Assembly (NCBI RefSeq): GCF_000420765.1
Contig: NZ_ATVO01000006.1
Location: 248,001-312,000 of the forward strand
Direction: 5' to 3'
Length of the DNA: 64,000 nucleotides
Origin: Sandarakinorhabdus limnophila DSM 17366
GTDB taxonomy: Bacteria; Pseudomonadota; Alphaproteobacteria; Sphingomonadales; Sphingomonadaceae
Numbering within the stretch: the first letter of the stretch is position 1; every line of letters begins with the position of its first letter. The notes below the pieces were generated by a model. That model saw only the letters and a list, made by a program, of their open reading frames with translations. It did not search any database and was not told the origin of the DNA. The translations under genes and the position numbers were made by a program. Below, one piece after another: positions 9,690-19,523 of the stretch.

Positions 9690-9960
9690 GGTTGCCGCAG
9701 AAATCCAATCCCGGCTGATGGCCGCACTGGCGCCGACCGCCCTTGAGGTGATCGACGACAGCCACCAGCACCATGGCCATGCCGGTCATCGCGGCGACGA
9801 TGCCGAATCGCATTTCACCGTGAAGATCAGCGCAGCCAGCTTTGCCGGGCAAAACCGCATCGCCCGCCAACGCGCCGTCTATGCTGCGCTGGGCGATCTG
9901 GTCGCGCCTGATCGCATCCACGCGCTGCGCATCGTCGCATCGGCCCCCGGCGACGTCTGA
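9682..9960 (+). CDS. bolA: BolA family protein
   Basis: 92 residues from the ATG at 9682, preceded by a good AGGAG ribosome-binding site. It shows the class II KH-like BolA fold signature: 'LEVIDDSHQHHGH', 'SHFTVKISAASFAGQNRIAR' and the 'RVHALRI'-type C-terminus (here 'RIHALRIVASAP'). The His-rich loop after 'DDS' and the conserved C-terminal His are candidate Fe-S ligands. BolA proteins pair with monothiol glutaredoxins in Fe-S and iron homeostasis. The next gene starts on the last base of its stop codon. Confidence 0.93.
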   Translation: MGKVAAEIQSRLMAALAPTALEVIDDSHQHHGHAGHRGDDAESHFTVKISAASFAGQNRIARQRAVYAALGDLVAPDRIHALRIVASAPGDV

Positions 9961-11033
9961 TGCGCGCCGCGATTGCCGCCCTTGCCCTGCTGGTCGCCGC
10001 ACCAACGCTGGCCGCCACCGAAGCAGCCGGCAGCTTGGACGGCGTCACCATCATCGATCGGCTGGACGTGAACGACATCGCCGCCGGCAGCGTGCAGCGC
10101 TTCTGGTTCCGCGCCGGGATGAGCCCCGTCGGCCAGCCGTGGCTGGTGCCGGTGGTCGTGGTCAAAGGCGCCCAACCCGGCCCGCGCCTGCTGCTTACGG
10201 CCGGCATCCACGGCGATGAACTGAACGGCATCGCCGTTCTGCACCGGTTGGCCGCCACGGTGGACCCAGCCAAGCTGGCCGGCACGCTCACGCTGGTGCC
10301 CGGCCTCAATCCGCCCGGCCTGCTGCAATCGACCCGGCAATGGACGCCGGACTGGTCCCGCAGTGCCCCCAATCTGAACCGTGAGCTGCCCGGCAAGGAA
10401 GGCGGCTCTGCCATCGCCGATTTCGCTGGCCGGCTGTGGAGCCGCCTGATCCGCCCCAATGCCGACAGCGCGGTGGACCTGCACACCCAATCCCGCGGCA
10501 CGGCCTACATGATGTATGCCTTTGCCTCCACGCCGCGCACCCGCCGCATGGCCGAACTGGTGGCGCCCGACATCATCAAGATGGACAAGGGTGACAAGGG
10601 CACGGTGGAAAACACGCTGACCGATGATGGCGTACCGGCAATCACGCTGGAACTGGGCCGGCCCGAAATGTTCGACGACACCATGATTGCGCGCGCCGAG
10701 TCCGGCCTCACCAACCTGATGCGCGAGATGAAGATGCTGCCCGGCAAGGTGACGCCGCCGCCAGGCGGCCTGACCGTGGCAAATGACATCGTTGCCGTGC
10801 GCGCCCGCCTGCCCGGCTGGGCCCGCCTGCTGCTGCCGATCGGCAGCGCGGTGAAGAAGGATCAACCGATCGCCGAAGTGCGCGATGCCTTTGGCCGCAG
10901 CCTGGAAACGGTAGTGGCACCGGCCGATGGCCGCATCAACATGATCACCACCGACCCCCGCGTCGCCGCCGGCGACACCATTGCCCGCATCGTCTGGTGG
11001 TCCCCCGATCCTGCGTGCCAGAACGGTTGCTGA
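9960..11033 (+). CDS. Exported succinylglutamate desuccinylase/aspartoacylase-family peptidase
   Basis: 357 residues with a signal peptide (about 18 residues, 'ALALLVAAPTLAA'). M14-type zinc motif 'TAGIHGDELNG' with H84 and E87 as ligands; the third ligand is likely the His in 'VDLHTQSRGTAYM', and the general base is the Glu in 'ITLELGRPEMFDD'. The C-terminal part ('VRARLPGWARLLLP' to 'VAPADGRINMI') is the lipoyl-like beta domain of the AstE/AspA family. Predicted periplasmic deacylase or carboxypeptidase; substrate unknown. It starts on the last base of bolA, so co-transcribed. Confidence 0.85.
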   Translation: MRAAIAALALLVAAPTLAATEAAGSLDGVTIIDRLDVNDIAAGSVQRFWFRAGMSPVGQPWLVPVVVVKGAQPGPRLLLTAGIHGDELNGIAVLHRLAATVDPAKLAGTLTLVPGLNPPGLLQSTRQWTPDWSRSAPNLNRELPGKEGGSAIADFAGRLWSRLIRPNADSAVDLHTQSRGTAYMMYAFASTPRTRRMAELVAPDIIKMDKGDKGTVENTLTDDGVPAITLELGRPEMFDDTMIARAESGLTNLMREMKMLPGKVTPPPGGLTVANDIVAVRARLPGWARLLLPIGSAVKKDQPIAEVRDAFGRSLETVVAPADGRINMITTDPRVAAGDTIARIVWWSPDPACQNGC

Positions 11034-11072
11034 CTTGAGTTGGAAGCGCGCAGCGGCTATCCGAAACGGCGC

Positions 11073-11147
11073 GCCGGATTAGCTCAGCGGTAGAGCAGCG
11101 GTTTTGTAAACCGAAGGTCGGGGGTTCAATCCCCTCATCCGGCACCA
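11073..11147 (+). tRNA. tRNA-Thr (anticodon TGT)
   Basis: Full cloverleaf. Acceptor GCCGGAT (11073-11079) pairs with ATCCGGC (11137-11143), followed by discriminator A and encoded CCA (11145-11147). The D-arm is 'AGCTCAGCGGTAGAGC', the anticodon loop TTTGTAA reads TGT (Thr, codon ACA), and the T-arm is GGGGG TTCAATC CCCTC-like with TTCAA. A T-rich stretch follows directly and could serve as terminator. The AT-rich, gene-poor region downstream carries mobile-element debris. Confidence 0.97.
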
Positions 11148-11803
11148 CAGTTTTTATCTTAAATGTTGATTTAATTGTATAAAACATTAATGTAAAAATT
11201 TTTATCCCCTTAAATATCCCCTTTAAACTCTGATATGTAGGTTGTTATACCAACTCTCACTGGTATTCACCCATGGGCCCATTGGCGCAGTCCGATGGAC
11301 ATGATGCGCCAAGGCTGATCCATTCGGCTTCCGCCGTCATAAATCACCGCAGGCGCCAGAAGCCGGCGAACCTGCCCAGCATCGCGCCGCGACTGCGCCA
11401 GACGCCGCAAATCCGTCGCTGTGAAGCCCGCTCGCAAACCCACCGCCGCAGCCATGACAACCTCCCTCGAAAGGGAATGTTGGATCACATCATCGCACGC
11501 TTGGGAATCGCCCGCGTGAGACAGACTTCACGATCATTGGTATTACTACCCCAACTGTGCCGCTGCCCGAGCCGCTGGCGCTGCTCCCATAAGGGTCGAA
11601 GGCTGGCGACGGCACCCACAGCCTTGTCAGAAATCACAAATCCGGGCAGATTTCGCCTTGAGCCAGCGTTCATCTGGGGACTGTCGGTTCAGAGGCTTGT
11701 CACCCAGTCCTTCACCCTATTGCCCTGTCCATACGCCTGCTTTATATTGAAATCTCGAATTTTTGTATCACGTGCAACATTACAATGATCTGGGGAGATT
11801 ACT
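11148..11803. other. Gene-poor, partly AT-rich stretch between tRNA-Thr and carbonic anhydrase
   Basis: The first 110 bases are strongly AT-rich compared with everything around. The rest holds a degenerate IS630 transposase fragment on the minus strand (11267-11455) and no other reading frame that looks protein-like. The last 40 bases contain the ribosome-binding site of the carbonic anhydrase. A position just 3' of a tRNA gene, AT richness and transposase debris together suggest an old integration or excision scar. Confidence 0.5.
11267..11455 (-). pseudogene. IS630-family transposase remnant (N-terminal part)
   Basis: The minus-strand frame begins MAAAVGLRAGFTATDLRRL and continues with 'RRDAGQVRRLL' and 'AVIYDGGSR'. 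This matches the helix-turn-helix N-terminus of IS630-family transposases, where 'dlr.lAr..kda.qarRLLAlAaiydG.sR' is typical. After 'YDGGSR' the match decays and the frame ends; a complete transposase would need about 300 more residues with a DDE domain. No second frame nearby supplies them, so this is a fragment. Confidence 0.65.
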
Positions 11804-12514
11804 ATGTGTGCATGCAACGGCTGTAATTCATCTGGTTTGTCGCGACGCGGTATTTTAGCGGCAGGCGTAGGCGCTCTGGCGCTGGCGGCAGAAGCTCCGG
11901 GAGCACGCGCCCAATCGGCGCGGTCCGCCGAGACCCCGGATGCCGCTTTTGCCCGCCTGATGGAGGGCAATGCGCGCTACGTCTCCGGAGAGATGAATCA
12001 GCGCGACTTCTCCGCGGGGCGCGCCGCGCGCGCTCAAGGTCAGGCGCCGTTTGCCGCCATCTTGGGATGTGCGGATTCACGCGTGGCTCCCGAACTCGCG
12101 TTCGACCAGGGTCCTGGCGAATTGTTCATTGTCCGCGTCGCCGGTAATTTCGTGACGCCCGAAGGGTTGGGTAGCCTCGAGTTTGGCGCCGCGGTGCTGG
12201 GCACCAAGGTGATCATGGTGCTTGGCCATACGAGCTGTGGCGCGGTCAATGCGACGGTTGAGGCCGTTCAAAAAGGCAACAACCTGCCTGGCCACATCGC
12301 GGGCCTAGTGACGGCCATGAAGCCCGGCATCGAGCCTGTCGTGAAAGCCGGTGGAACGGATCTAGAGCAGCGCTCCGTCGTAGCGAACGTGCGGGCCAAT
12401 GTGAGCCGGCTGCAGACCGAGAAGCCGATCCTAGGAGACATGGTGGCCGCCGGTAAGCTCAAAGTGGTCGGCGCCTACTACGATTTGCCCACCGGCAAGG
12501 TTATCCTCGTTTAG
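11804..12514 (+). CDS. Tat-exported beta-class carbonic anhydrase
   Basis: 236 residues. The N-terminus has a twin-arginine signal ('LSRRGILAAGVGALALAAEA') followed by an AQS-type cleavage region, so the enzyme is exported folded with its zinc. Beta-CA motifs: 'ILGCADSRVAPE' gives zinc ligand C89 and the D91-R93 dyad; 'GHTSCGAV' gives H142 and C145. It hydrates CO2 to bicarbonate in the periplasm. The cysteine-rich start 'MCACNGCNSS' precedes the Tat motif and resembles that of other exported beta-CAs. The ribosome-binding site GGGGAG lies 8 bases upstream. The genes on either side are unrelated. Confidence 0.93.
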   Translation: MCACNGCNSSGLSRRGILAAGVGALALAAEAPGARAQSARSAETPDAAFARLMEGNARYVSGEMNQRDFSAGRAARAQGQAPFAAILGCADSRVAPELAFDQGPGELFIVRVAGNFVTPEGLGSLEFGAAVLGTKVIMVLGHTSCGAVNATVEAVQKGNNLPGHIAGLVTAMKPGIEPVVKAGGTDLEQRSVVANVRANVSRLQTEKPILGDMVAAGKLKVVGAYYDLPTGKVILV

Positions 12515-12865
12515 GCATTTGGCTTCGCTGCTCCTGCGGGTGGCGCTGTTGCCCGTCGTTGTTCTGTGCCTCGGTGCGACTTGCGCCGGGCCCAGACGAC
12601 CGCTCAAACGACCGCCAATCTAAAACTGCGACCGCGGCGCGGCGCTCGCAGCTCGTTCACTGGCACTGTCACATTTGTCAAATCGCATCCAAACGCGACC
12701 CCCTTTTCGCCCTCCAAAGGGGGTCGTTTTTGGACGCGATTCTACAAACCGGCACGACTCCGTCATGCCGGAGCCGCTGAATCTTCATAGTGGCGCCTTC
12801 GAACCGTCATGGCGACGAAATGCGGATTGCCTAGCCAGACGTCCGATCAATCGGGGGTCTTTATC
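12515..12865. other. Non-coding stretch between carbonic anhydrase and first TonB receptor
   Basis: Contains the long inverted repeat at 12682-12740 and the ribosome-binding site of the receptor gene. The small reading frames here have no protein-like character. The sequence around the inverted repeat looks to me like debris from the end of an insertion sequence, but I cannot name the element with confidence. Confidence 0.4.
12682..12740. repeat. 25-bp imperfect inverted repeat with terminator-like core
   Basis: The core is a perfect 11-bp stem: CGACCCCCTTT (12696-12706) and AAAGGGGGTCG (12716-12726) around a 9-base loop, followed by TTTTT (12727-12731), which is the layout of a Rho-independent terminator on the plus strand. 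The symmetry extends outward: ATCGCATCCAAA on the left matches the reverse complement of TTTGGACGCGAT on the right with one mismatch. That outer extension is unusual for a simple terminator and suggests a mobile-element end or a processed palindrome. It can terminate the carbonic anhydrase transcript about 180 bases downstream of its stop. Confidence 0.75.
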
Positions 12866-15109
12866 ATGATGCTGCGCGCCATTCTGGCTGGAACGACTGC
12901 CTGTCTTGCCTTTGCTTCGCCAGCCCTTGCCCAAACGCTGGCAGCCGCCAATGCGGATGCCGGGCTCACTGAAATCGTCGTCACCGCCGAACGCCGCGAA
13001 ACCAAGTTGCAGAAAACCCCGATCTCCATTTCGGTCGCCACCGCTGCTGATCTCGAAAACCGCCGGGTGCAGAGCCTGTCTGATCTCGCTGACGGCAGCA
13101 TCCCGTCTTTGCGCATCGCCCCCTTCTTCTCGCGCACCTCGGCCCTCACCGTCGGGATTCGCGGCATCGTGCCGTTCGATGCCAACCAGCCCAGCCGCGA
13201 TGCCACGGTGGGTATCTATGTCGATGGTGTCTTCCTGGGCCGCAGTCAGGGACTGGGCGCAGCGCTGCTCGATATCGAACGGATCGAAGTGCTCAAGGGC
13301 CCGCAGGGCACGTTGTTCGGCCGCAACGCGGTGGGTGGGGCCGTCAATATCGTCACCCGCAAACCAACCGGCGAGTTCGGCGGTCGCCTACTGGGCGGCA
13401 TCCGCAATTTCAACGGCTACAGCGCTGAACTCCATCTCGATCTGCCAGAATGGAATGGCCTTTCGTTCAAGCTGGACGGCATTGCTACCCGTCGCGATGG
13501 CACGGTGGACAACCCGCTGGAAGGTCAGGAGGATTTCAACCGATTCGAACGGCGTGGCCTGCGCGCCTCGGTGCTGTGGCGGCCGTCGAGCGATTTCAGC
13601 GCGCTCTATGCCTTTGATATTTCCTATGACGCGACCACGCCAAATTATCTTCAACTGCTGTCGCGCAGCCCGAACGCTCTGCCCAATTCGCCACTGGTGC
13701 GCGTGCAGGCCCGCAGGGCGCAGACGGCGCTGGTCGGCGTGCCGCAGGAAGACAGTGTGGGCAAGACCAACGGGCACCTGCTGACGCTCGACTGGAAGAT
13801 CAGCGATAGCGTCGAGTTCCGTTCAATCAGCGCCTATCGCGAAGTCGATCAGACCCAGTTCGACAATGGCTTCGGCATCATCGCCTCGGTTTTCCGCCCC
13901 AACGCCAATGTCGTGCGTTACAGCCTCGCCAATCTGGTCCAGCACCAGTTCAGCCAGGAACTGCAGCTGCTCGGCACGTCGGAGCGCCTCACCTGGGTCA
14001 CCGGTCTCTTTTATTATCGCGAAAAGGGCAGCGACGACGCCTGGGCGCCCAACACCATGCGCTGGAATGCCGACGGCAGCGCGCTGACCGTCCTTCCATC
14101 GCTGGTGGCCGGACAAGTCACCCCGTTCCCGGATCGCGCCAGCACGGCGCGCGCCACCAGCTATGCGGCGTTTGCGCAGGCCACCTACACGCCGCCGATC
14201 TTCGATGACCGCCTGAAGCTCACCGCCGGCGGCCGCTACACCCACGACAAGCGGTCGGGCGTGCTGTTCAAGGTGAACGGCGCCGATACCAATTTCACCT
14301 TCGATCGCAGCTACAACCGCTTCGATCCGATGGTGACGTTGGCCTTCGATGCCACCGACGATGTGCATGTCTATGGCAAGTGGGGCACCGCCTATCGCGC
14401 CGGCGGCGCCAACTCGCGCTCGGTCAATTATCGCTCCTTCGATCCGGAAAGCGTCGAAACCTTCGAAGTCGGCTTCAAGTCGGAATTTCTCGACAACAAG
14501 GCGCGGCTGAATGCTGCCTATTACACCACACGCTACACCGACATTCAGATCGATTTTTCCGCCCAGCTCGTCGCCGGTACCACCCGCACCACCATCGAAA
14601 CGGTGAATGCGCCTGGCAATGGCCGCATCCAGGGCCTGGAAATCGATTTCACCGTGGCGCCGATCAAGGGCTTCACCCTCGCCGCCAGCTATGCCCACAC
14701 CAAGGGCAATCTGCCGCTGGCGCAGAACCCCTTCAACAACAACAATTTCCAGCGACCATTCATCGTCTTCACGCCAGATAATGCCTACAGCTTCGCCGCC
14801 GATTTCAACGAGGATGTCGGCTTCGGCGTGGTGCGGGCCCACCTTGATGCCAATATCGCCGATCCGGTACGCGGCCTGCCGGGTGAAGCCACCTTCTCGG
14901 ACCGCAGTGTGCTGGTCAACGGCCGGCTGGCGCTGACCGATATCGAAATCGGCAACGGCACCCGCGCTGAAATCGCGCTGTGGTCGCGCAACCTGCTCAA
15001 TCGCCAGCAGGTCTATCTGCGCAGCGTCGCCGCCCAGGCCGCCACCGGCCCCTATGGCATTTTCAACGAACCGCGCACCTTTGGTGCCGATATCCAGGTG
15101 CGGTTCTGA
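12866..15109 (+). CDS. TonB-dependent receptor (paralogue 1, paired with exported phosphatase)
   Basis: 747 residues from the ATG at 12866, chosen because a signal peptide ('AILAGTTACLAFASPALAQ') starts there and GGGGGT precedes it. A TonB box-like 'LTEIVVTAERRE' follows, then the plug with 'VGIYVDGVFLGRSQG' and 'IEVLKGPQGTLFGRNAVGG', and a 22-strand barrel ending in 'TFGADIQVRF' with the expected terminal Phe. It is an outer-membrane active transporter; the substrate is unknown. It is closely similar along its length to the receptor at 23054-25495 (shared 'IPSL.IAPFFSR'). A PTP-like exported phosphatase gene begins 16 bases after the stop, suggesting import coupled to dephosphorylation. Confidence 0.93.
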   Translation: MMLRAILAGTTACLAFASPALAQTLAAANADAGLTEIVVTAERRETKLQKTPISISVATAADLENRRVQSLSDLADGSIPSLRIAPFFSRTSALTVGIRGIVPFDANQPSRDATVGIYVDGVFLGRSQGLGAALLDIERIEVLKGPQGTLFGRNAVGGAVNIVTRKPTGEFGGRLLGGIRNFNGYSAELHLDLPEWNGLSFKLDGIATRRDGTVDNPLEGQEDFNRFERRGLRASVLWRPSSDFSALYAFDISYDATTPNYLQLLSRSPNALPNSPLVRVQARRAQTALVGVPQEDSVGKTNGHLLTLDWKISDSVEFRSISAYREVDQTQFDNGFGIIASVFRPNANVVRYSLANLVQHQFSQELQLLGTSERLTWVTGLFYYREKGSDDAWAPNTMRWNADGSALTVLPSLVAGQVTPFPDRASTARATSYAAFAQATYTPPIFDDRLKLTAGGRYTHDKRSGVLFKVNGADTNFTFDRSYNRFDPMVTLAFDATDDVHVYGKWGTAYRAGGANSRSVNYRSFDPESVETFEVGFKSEFLDNKARLNAAYYTTRYTDIQIDFSAQLVAGTTRTTIETVNAPGNGRIQGLEIDFTVAPIKGFTLAASYAHTKGNLPLAQNPFNNNNFQRPFIVFTPDNAYSFAADFNEDVGFGVVRAHLDANIADPVRGLPGEATFSDRSVLVNGRLALTDIEIGNGTRAEIALWSRNLLNRQQVYLRSVAAQAATGPYGIFNEPRTFGADIQVRF

Positions 15110-15125
15110 TCCGAAAGCCGATCCG

Positions 15126-16175
15126 ATGACCAAGCAACTTGCCCTGATCGCACTGGGCCTTGTAGCCGCCGCGCCAGCCCATGCGCTGACCGAAGCCAGC
15201 GTCGAACGGATCGACGCCGAAACCCTGGTGGTGCGCTGGACAGCCAAGCGCCCGGTGGACGTGCTGGTGAGCGAAGCGCCAGACGCGGCTGCCCGTGCTG
15301 CCACGCTGGCTTCGGCGGCAGACGGCGATGGCGAACATCGCCTCGGCGTGCCAGCCGGCCAGCGCCGCTATGTGCTGCTAAGGGAACGCGGCACGGGCAA
15401 GACGTTGCGCGTCGCCGAACGGCTGCTGCCGCTGGAGGCCGGCTCCAATTTCCGCGACATCGGCGGCTATCAGGGCGCCGGCGGCAAACATGTGCGCTGG
15501 GGCCTGATCTATCGTTCGGGCGGGCAGCCCCTGCTCACTGCCGCCGATCAGGCCCAGATCGCCCGGCTGCGCCTTGCCAATCTCGTCGATCTGCGTTCGG
15601 CCGAAGAACGCCGCCTGGCCCCGACCCGCATCGAACAGGTGCGTTACAATGCGGTGGGCTATTCGATGGCGGCCCTGATGCCGGCCGGTGGTGTGGCGGC
15701 GGTGCGCAATGGAAGTGCCATCTATCGCGGTTTCCCCACCCTGCTCGCCCCGCATCTGCGGCTGGTGTTCGATCGCGTGCTGAATGAGCGCGGGGCACTG
15801 GCCTACAACTGCTCCGCCGGGCAGGATCGCACCGGCTTTGTCACCGCCATGATCCTGTCAGCCCTGGGCGTGCCGCGCGCCACCATCATGGCCGATTATC
15901 AGCTTTCCACCCAATTGCGCCGGCCGCAGTTCGAAATGCCCAGGCTGGATCCGGCGGTGGTTGCTAATGATCCGGTGGCGCGCATGTTTGCCGGCTATCA
16001 GACACCGCAGGCCGCCGCGCCCACGCCCCTGGTGGAAGCCGATGGCACGCCCTTCCTCGCCGGCGCCTTTGCCGAGATTGAAGCAAGATACGGCACCGTA
16101 GAGGCCTATCTCGAACGCGAAGCCGGCCTGACCCCGGCCCGGCGAAAGGCGCTGCAGGCGGCCTATCTCGAATAA
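15126..16175 (+). CDS. Exported PTP-like (Tyr_phosphatase_3) phosphatase, paralogue 1
   Basis: 349 residues from the ATG at 15126, where a signal peptide starts ('LALIALGLVAAAPAHA'). An Ig-like N-terminal segment (about residues 22-100) precedes the catalytic domain: 'SNFRDIGGYQGAGGKHVRWG', 'IYRSGGQPLLT', 'NLVDLRSAEER', and the P-loop 'YNCSAGQDRTGF' with nucleophile C229 and R235. The family hydrolyses phosphotyrosine, phosphoserine or phosphoinositides; exported members may act on organic phosphates. It lies 16 bases after the TonB receptor stop, so the two are almost certainly co-expressed. A paralogue sits at 21983-22846 next to a paralogous receptor. Confidence 0.88.
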   Translation: MTKQLALIALGLVAAAPAHALTEASVERIDAETLVVRWTAKRPVDVLVSEAPDAAARAATLASAADGDGEHRLGVPAGQRRYVLLRERGTGKTLRVAERLLPLEAGSNFRDIGGYQGAGGKHVRWGLIYRSGGQPLLTAADQAQIARLRLANLVDLRSAEERRLAPTRIEQVRYNAVGYSMAALMPAGGVAAVRNGSAIYRGFPTLLAPHLRLVFDRVLNERGALAYNCSAGQDRTGFVTAMILSALGVPRATIMADYQLSTQLRRPQFEMPRLDPAVVANDPVARMFAGYQTPQAAAPTPLVEADGTPFLAGAFAEIEARYGTVEAYLEREAGLTPARRKALQAAYLE

Positions 16176-16188
16176 GGCAGGGCCATTG

Positions 16189-16506
16189 TCATCCCTGTCG
16201 GCGTCCCGAGGTGCGATTGCGACTGGCAACCACGGCCGCCAGCCACGTTGCCAGTACCGGGCCAAGCCAATCGGCCACCTGTTCCGGCTGCACCCATAGC
16301 CGGGCATCCAGCGCACCCCACCACGGCAGATTGGCACGCAATCCATCGCCGAACTGTTCGATCCAGCGATATTCCGCCTGTGCCACCTCTCGCCCCAGGA
16401 AATAGCCGCTGGCCAGCGCCGCTCCGATCCACCAATTGCGGGTGGTGAGGCCGATCACGGCCTGGATGGCCACCGCGGCCAACGCATGTTCGACAAGATT
16501 CATCAT
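16189..16506 (-). CDS. Small conserved membrane protein of unknown function
   Basis: 105 residues from the double-ATG at 16504-16506; an upstream start at 16563 would add a non-hydrophobic 19-residue tail. It contains two hydrophobic helices: '[15 protein letters not shown]' with '[20 protein letters not shown]' in the first half, and '[15 protein letters not shown]' near the end. Between them is '[11 protein letters not shown]'. The pattern 'GR.[10 protein letters not shown]' recurs in small sphingomonad and phage-associated membrane proteins, but I can give no function. It converges on the phosphatase gene with 13 bases between them. Confidence 0.65.
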   Translation of the reverse strand: MMNLVEHALAAVAIQAVIGLTTRNWWIGAALASGYFLGREVAQAEYRWIEQFGDGLRANLPWWGALDARLWVQPEQVADWLGPVLATWLAAVVASRNRTSGRRQG

Positions 16507-16681
16507 CGGCTCATCGGCTTCCTGTGCTGGGGCCACAGCTTGCCCGATGCCACGCGCAAGCAAAAGCGGCCCGCCCTACGCAATCGTCCGCTCTTTCCTT
16601 TTTGCCAGTGGCCAAGCAGGGTCAGGCGTGACAGCCTGTGCGCTGCAACATGCAATAATCCACACACGGGGAAGGTGCGCC

Positions 16682-17902
<1,221 letters not shown>

Positions 17903-17916
17903 GGCTGCAAGGCGGC

Positions 17917-17946
17917 GGGGAAGGGCTTGCACCACAAGCCCTCCCC
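17917..17946 (+). terminator. Hairpin after the acyl-CoA dehydrogenase gene
   Basis: GGGG (17917-17920) and GGGCTTG (17923-17929) pair with CAAGCCC (17935-17941) and CCCC (17943-17946), with a small asymmetric bulge. It starts 14 bases after the stop codon. No T-run follows, so it may act as an mRNA end stabiliser or a weak terminator. Confidence 0.5.
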
Positions 17947-18000
17947 TGCTACCCGCGCCATCTGCCGAAGGGGCGCTCAGGCGCTTCATTTCCCTGGTGT

Positions 18001-18087
18001 GCGGCCATGGCGGAATTGGTAGACGCGCAACGTTGAGGTCGTTGTGGCCGAAAGGCCGTGGAAGTTCGAGTCTTCTTGGCCGCACCA
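18001..18087 (+). tRNA. tRNA-Leu (anticodon GAG)
   Basis: 87-base class II tRNA. Acceptor GCGGCCA (18001-18007) pairs with TGGCCGC (18077-18083), discriminator A, encoded CCA (18085-18087). The anticodon stem CAACG/CGTTG frames the loop TTGAGGT, so the anticodon is GAG (Leu, codon CUC). The long variable arm is TGGCCGAAAGGCCG. The T-loop is GTTCGAGTC. Confidence 0.97.
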
Positions 18088-18197
18088 TTTGGGAACAATA
18101 CCGGGCCGGCTTTGCCGGATAGGTTGGTAAGCGCACAATCGAGCGGTTATCTCCAAATTGTAATCGCTCTGCCGCACTTCATGTTTAATGGACCGCG

Positions 18198-19523
18198 ATG
18201 TTCATGGGTGTGCAGGGGCAAGAATCGCGCGGGCGGGGGCCGCCATGGTTTGGTATGGCCGGAGATTTGCCGCGGTTGCTGCTGGGCGGTTTGGCAGCCT
18301 TTGCGGCCTACTTTGCCATGTACGCATTCCGCAAACCGCTGGCCGTGGCAGGCTGGACCGATGTCGGCTTTCACCCCTTCGGCCTTGATTACAAAACGGC
18401 GCTCGTGATCGTGCAGGTGGTGGGATATGCCGCCTCCAAGCTCATTGGCATCAGGGTGATGGCTGAATTTGGCCGCATAGGCCGAGCCAGCGTCATCTTC
18501 GGCCTGATCAGCATTTCATGGGCCTGCCTGATTGCCTTTGCGCTGCTGCCGCCGGTGCTTGGTCTGGCCTGTATCTTAATGAACGGCTTTGCACTTGGGA
18601 TGATCTGGGGGCTGGTGTTCAGCTATCTGGAAGGGCGGCGCACCACCGAACTTCTGGGTGCCATGTTGTGCGGGGCGTTCATCCTGGCCTCTGGTGTCGT
18701 CAAGTCGGCCGGTGCGCTGTTGTTGCAGGAAGGCGTACCGGAACATTGGATGCCAGCTGCAACCGGCCTGCCGTTTTTCCCGGTGCTGATTCTGTCTTTA
18801 TGGCTGTTGGAGCGGATGCCGGCGCCATCGGCCGCCGACGAGGCTGAGCGAACACCGCGCCGCCCTATGGACAAGACCGAGCGGGCGGCCTTTCTGCAGG
18901 CGCATGGGCTACCGATGGCGCTGTTGACGGCCAGTTATATCGTGCTCACCGCCATGCGCGATTTCCGGGACAATTTCGCGGCCGAACTCTGGACGGCGTT
19001 AGGCATGGGCGGGTCGGCAGCGGTGTTTTCCGCCAGCGAGTTGCCGGTGGCGGTGATCGCGCTCGGTGCACTTGCCGGGCTGATCCTGGTGCGCGACAAC
19101 GTGAAGGCAATGTTGGCGATGCACGGGGTGATCATGCTGGGCGGCGCGCTTTTGGGGCTGGGCACATTGGCTTTCCAGGCCGGCCTACTTGGCCCGATGC
19201 CGTGGATGATTCTGGCCGGTGCAGGGCTTTATCTGGCCTATCTACCGTTCAACGCCATGCTGTTTGATCGCATGATTGCCGTGCTGGGCCGAACGGCCAA
19301 TGCCGGTTTCCTGATCTACATTGCCGACACTGCTGGGTATGCGGGCAGCATCGCCCTTCTGCTGTGGCGCAGCCTGTTTGCCCCTGCCGCGGACTGGGTG
19401 CCCTTGTTCATCGCATTTGCCCATGTCGCAGCCGTGCTCATTATCGTGCTTACCGGTATTTCGGCCCTGTATTTCTGGCGCCGGGCCGGCCAAAAACGGG
19501 AGATTCCTGATTGTCTGACGTGA
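18198..19523 (+). CDS. DUF5690-type MFS-like membrane transporter, phosphonate cluster
   Basis: 441 residues with about 11-12 hydrophobic helices, e.g. 'LLLGGLAAFAAYFAMYAF' then 'RKPLAVAGW', and 'GMIWGLVFSYLEGRRTTELL'. The central 'YIVLTAMRDFRDNFAAELW' and terminal 'YIADTAGYAGSIALL' fit the DUF5690 family, distant from the major facilitator superfamily. The following FAD oxidase gene overlaps its 3' end by 13 bases, then phnX overlaps that one, so it probably imports the phosphonate substrate of this cluster (2-aminoethylphosphonate or an N-methyl derivative); this role is inferred from context. Alternative starts exist at 18204 and 18255. Confidence 0.8.
   Translation: MFMGVQGQESRGRGPPWFGMAGDLPRLLLGGLAAFAAYFAMYAFRKPLAVAGWTDVGFHPFGLDYKTALVIVQVVGYAASKLIGIRVMAEFGRIGRASVIFGLISISWACLIAFALLPPVLGLACILMNGFALGMIWGLVFSYLEGRRTTELLGAMLCGAFILASGVVKSAGALLLQEGVPEHWMPAATGLPFFPVLILSLWLLERMPAPSAADEAERTPRRPMDKTERAAFLQAHGLPMALLTASYIVLTAMRDFRDNFAAELWTALGMGGSAAVFSASELPVAVIALGALAGLILVRDNVKAMLAMHGVIMLGGALLGLGTLAFQAGLLGPMPWMILAGAGLYLAYLPFNAMLFDRMIAVLGRTANAGFLIYIADTAGYAGSIALLLWRSLFAPAADWVPLFIAFAHVAAVLIIVLTGISALYFWRRAGQKREIPDCLT

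Noticed and set aside
10945-11187. Minus-strand frame with 'DEGIEPPTFGLQNRC'
   Set aside because: This is the well-known spurious translation of the reverse strand of a tRNA-Thr gene.
11485-11673. 62-residue minus-strand frame next to the IS630 remnant
   Set aside because: No resemblance to a transposase DDE domain that I can defend; probably non-coding.
13823-15304. A 493-residue minus-strand frame
   Set aside because: Antisense shadow of TonB receptor 1.
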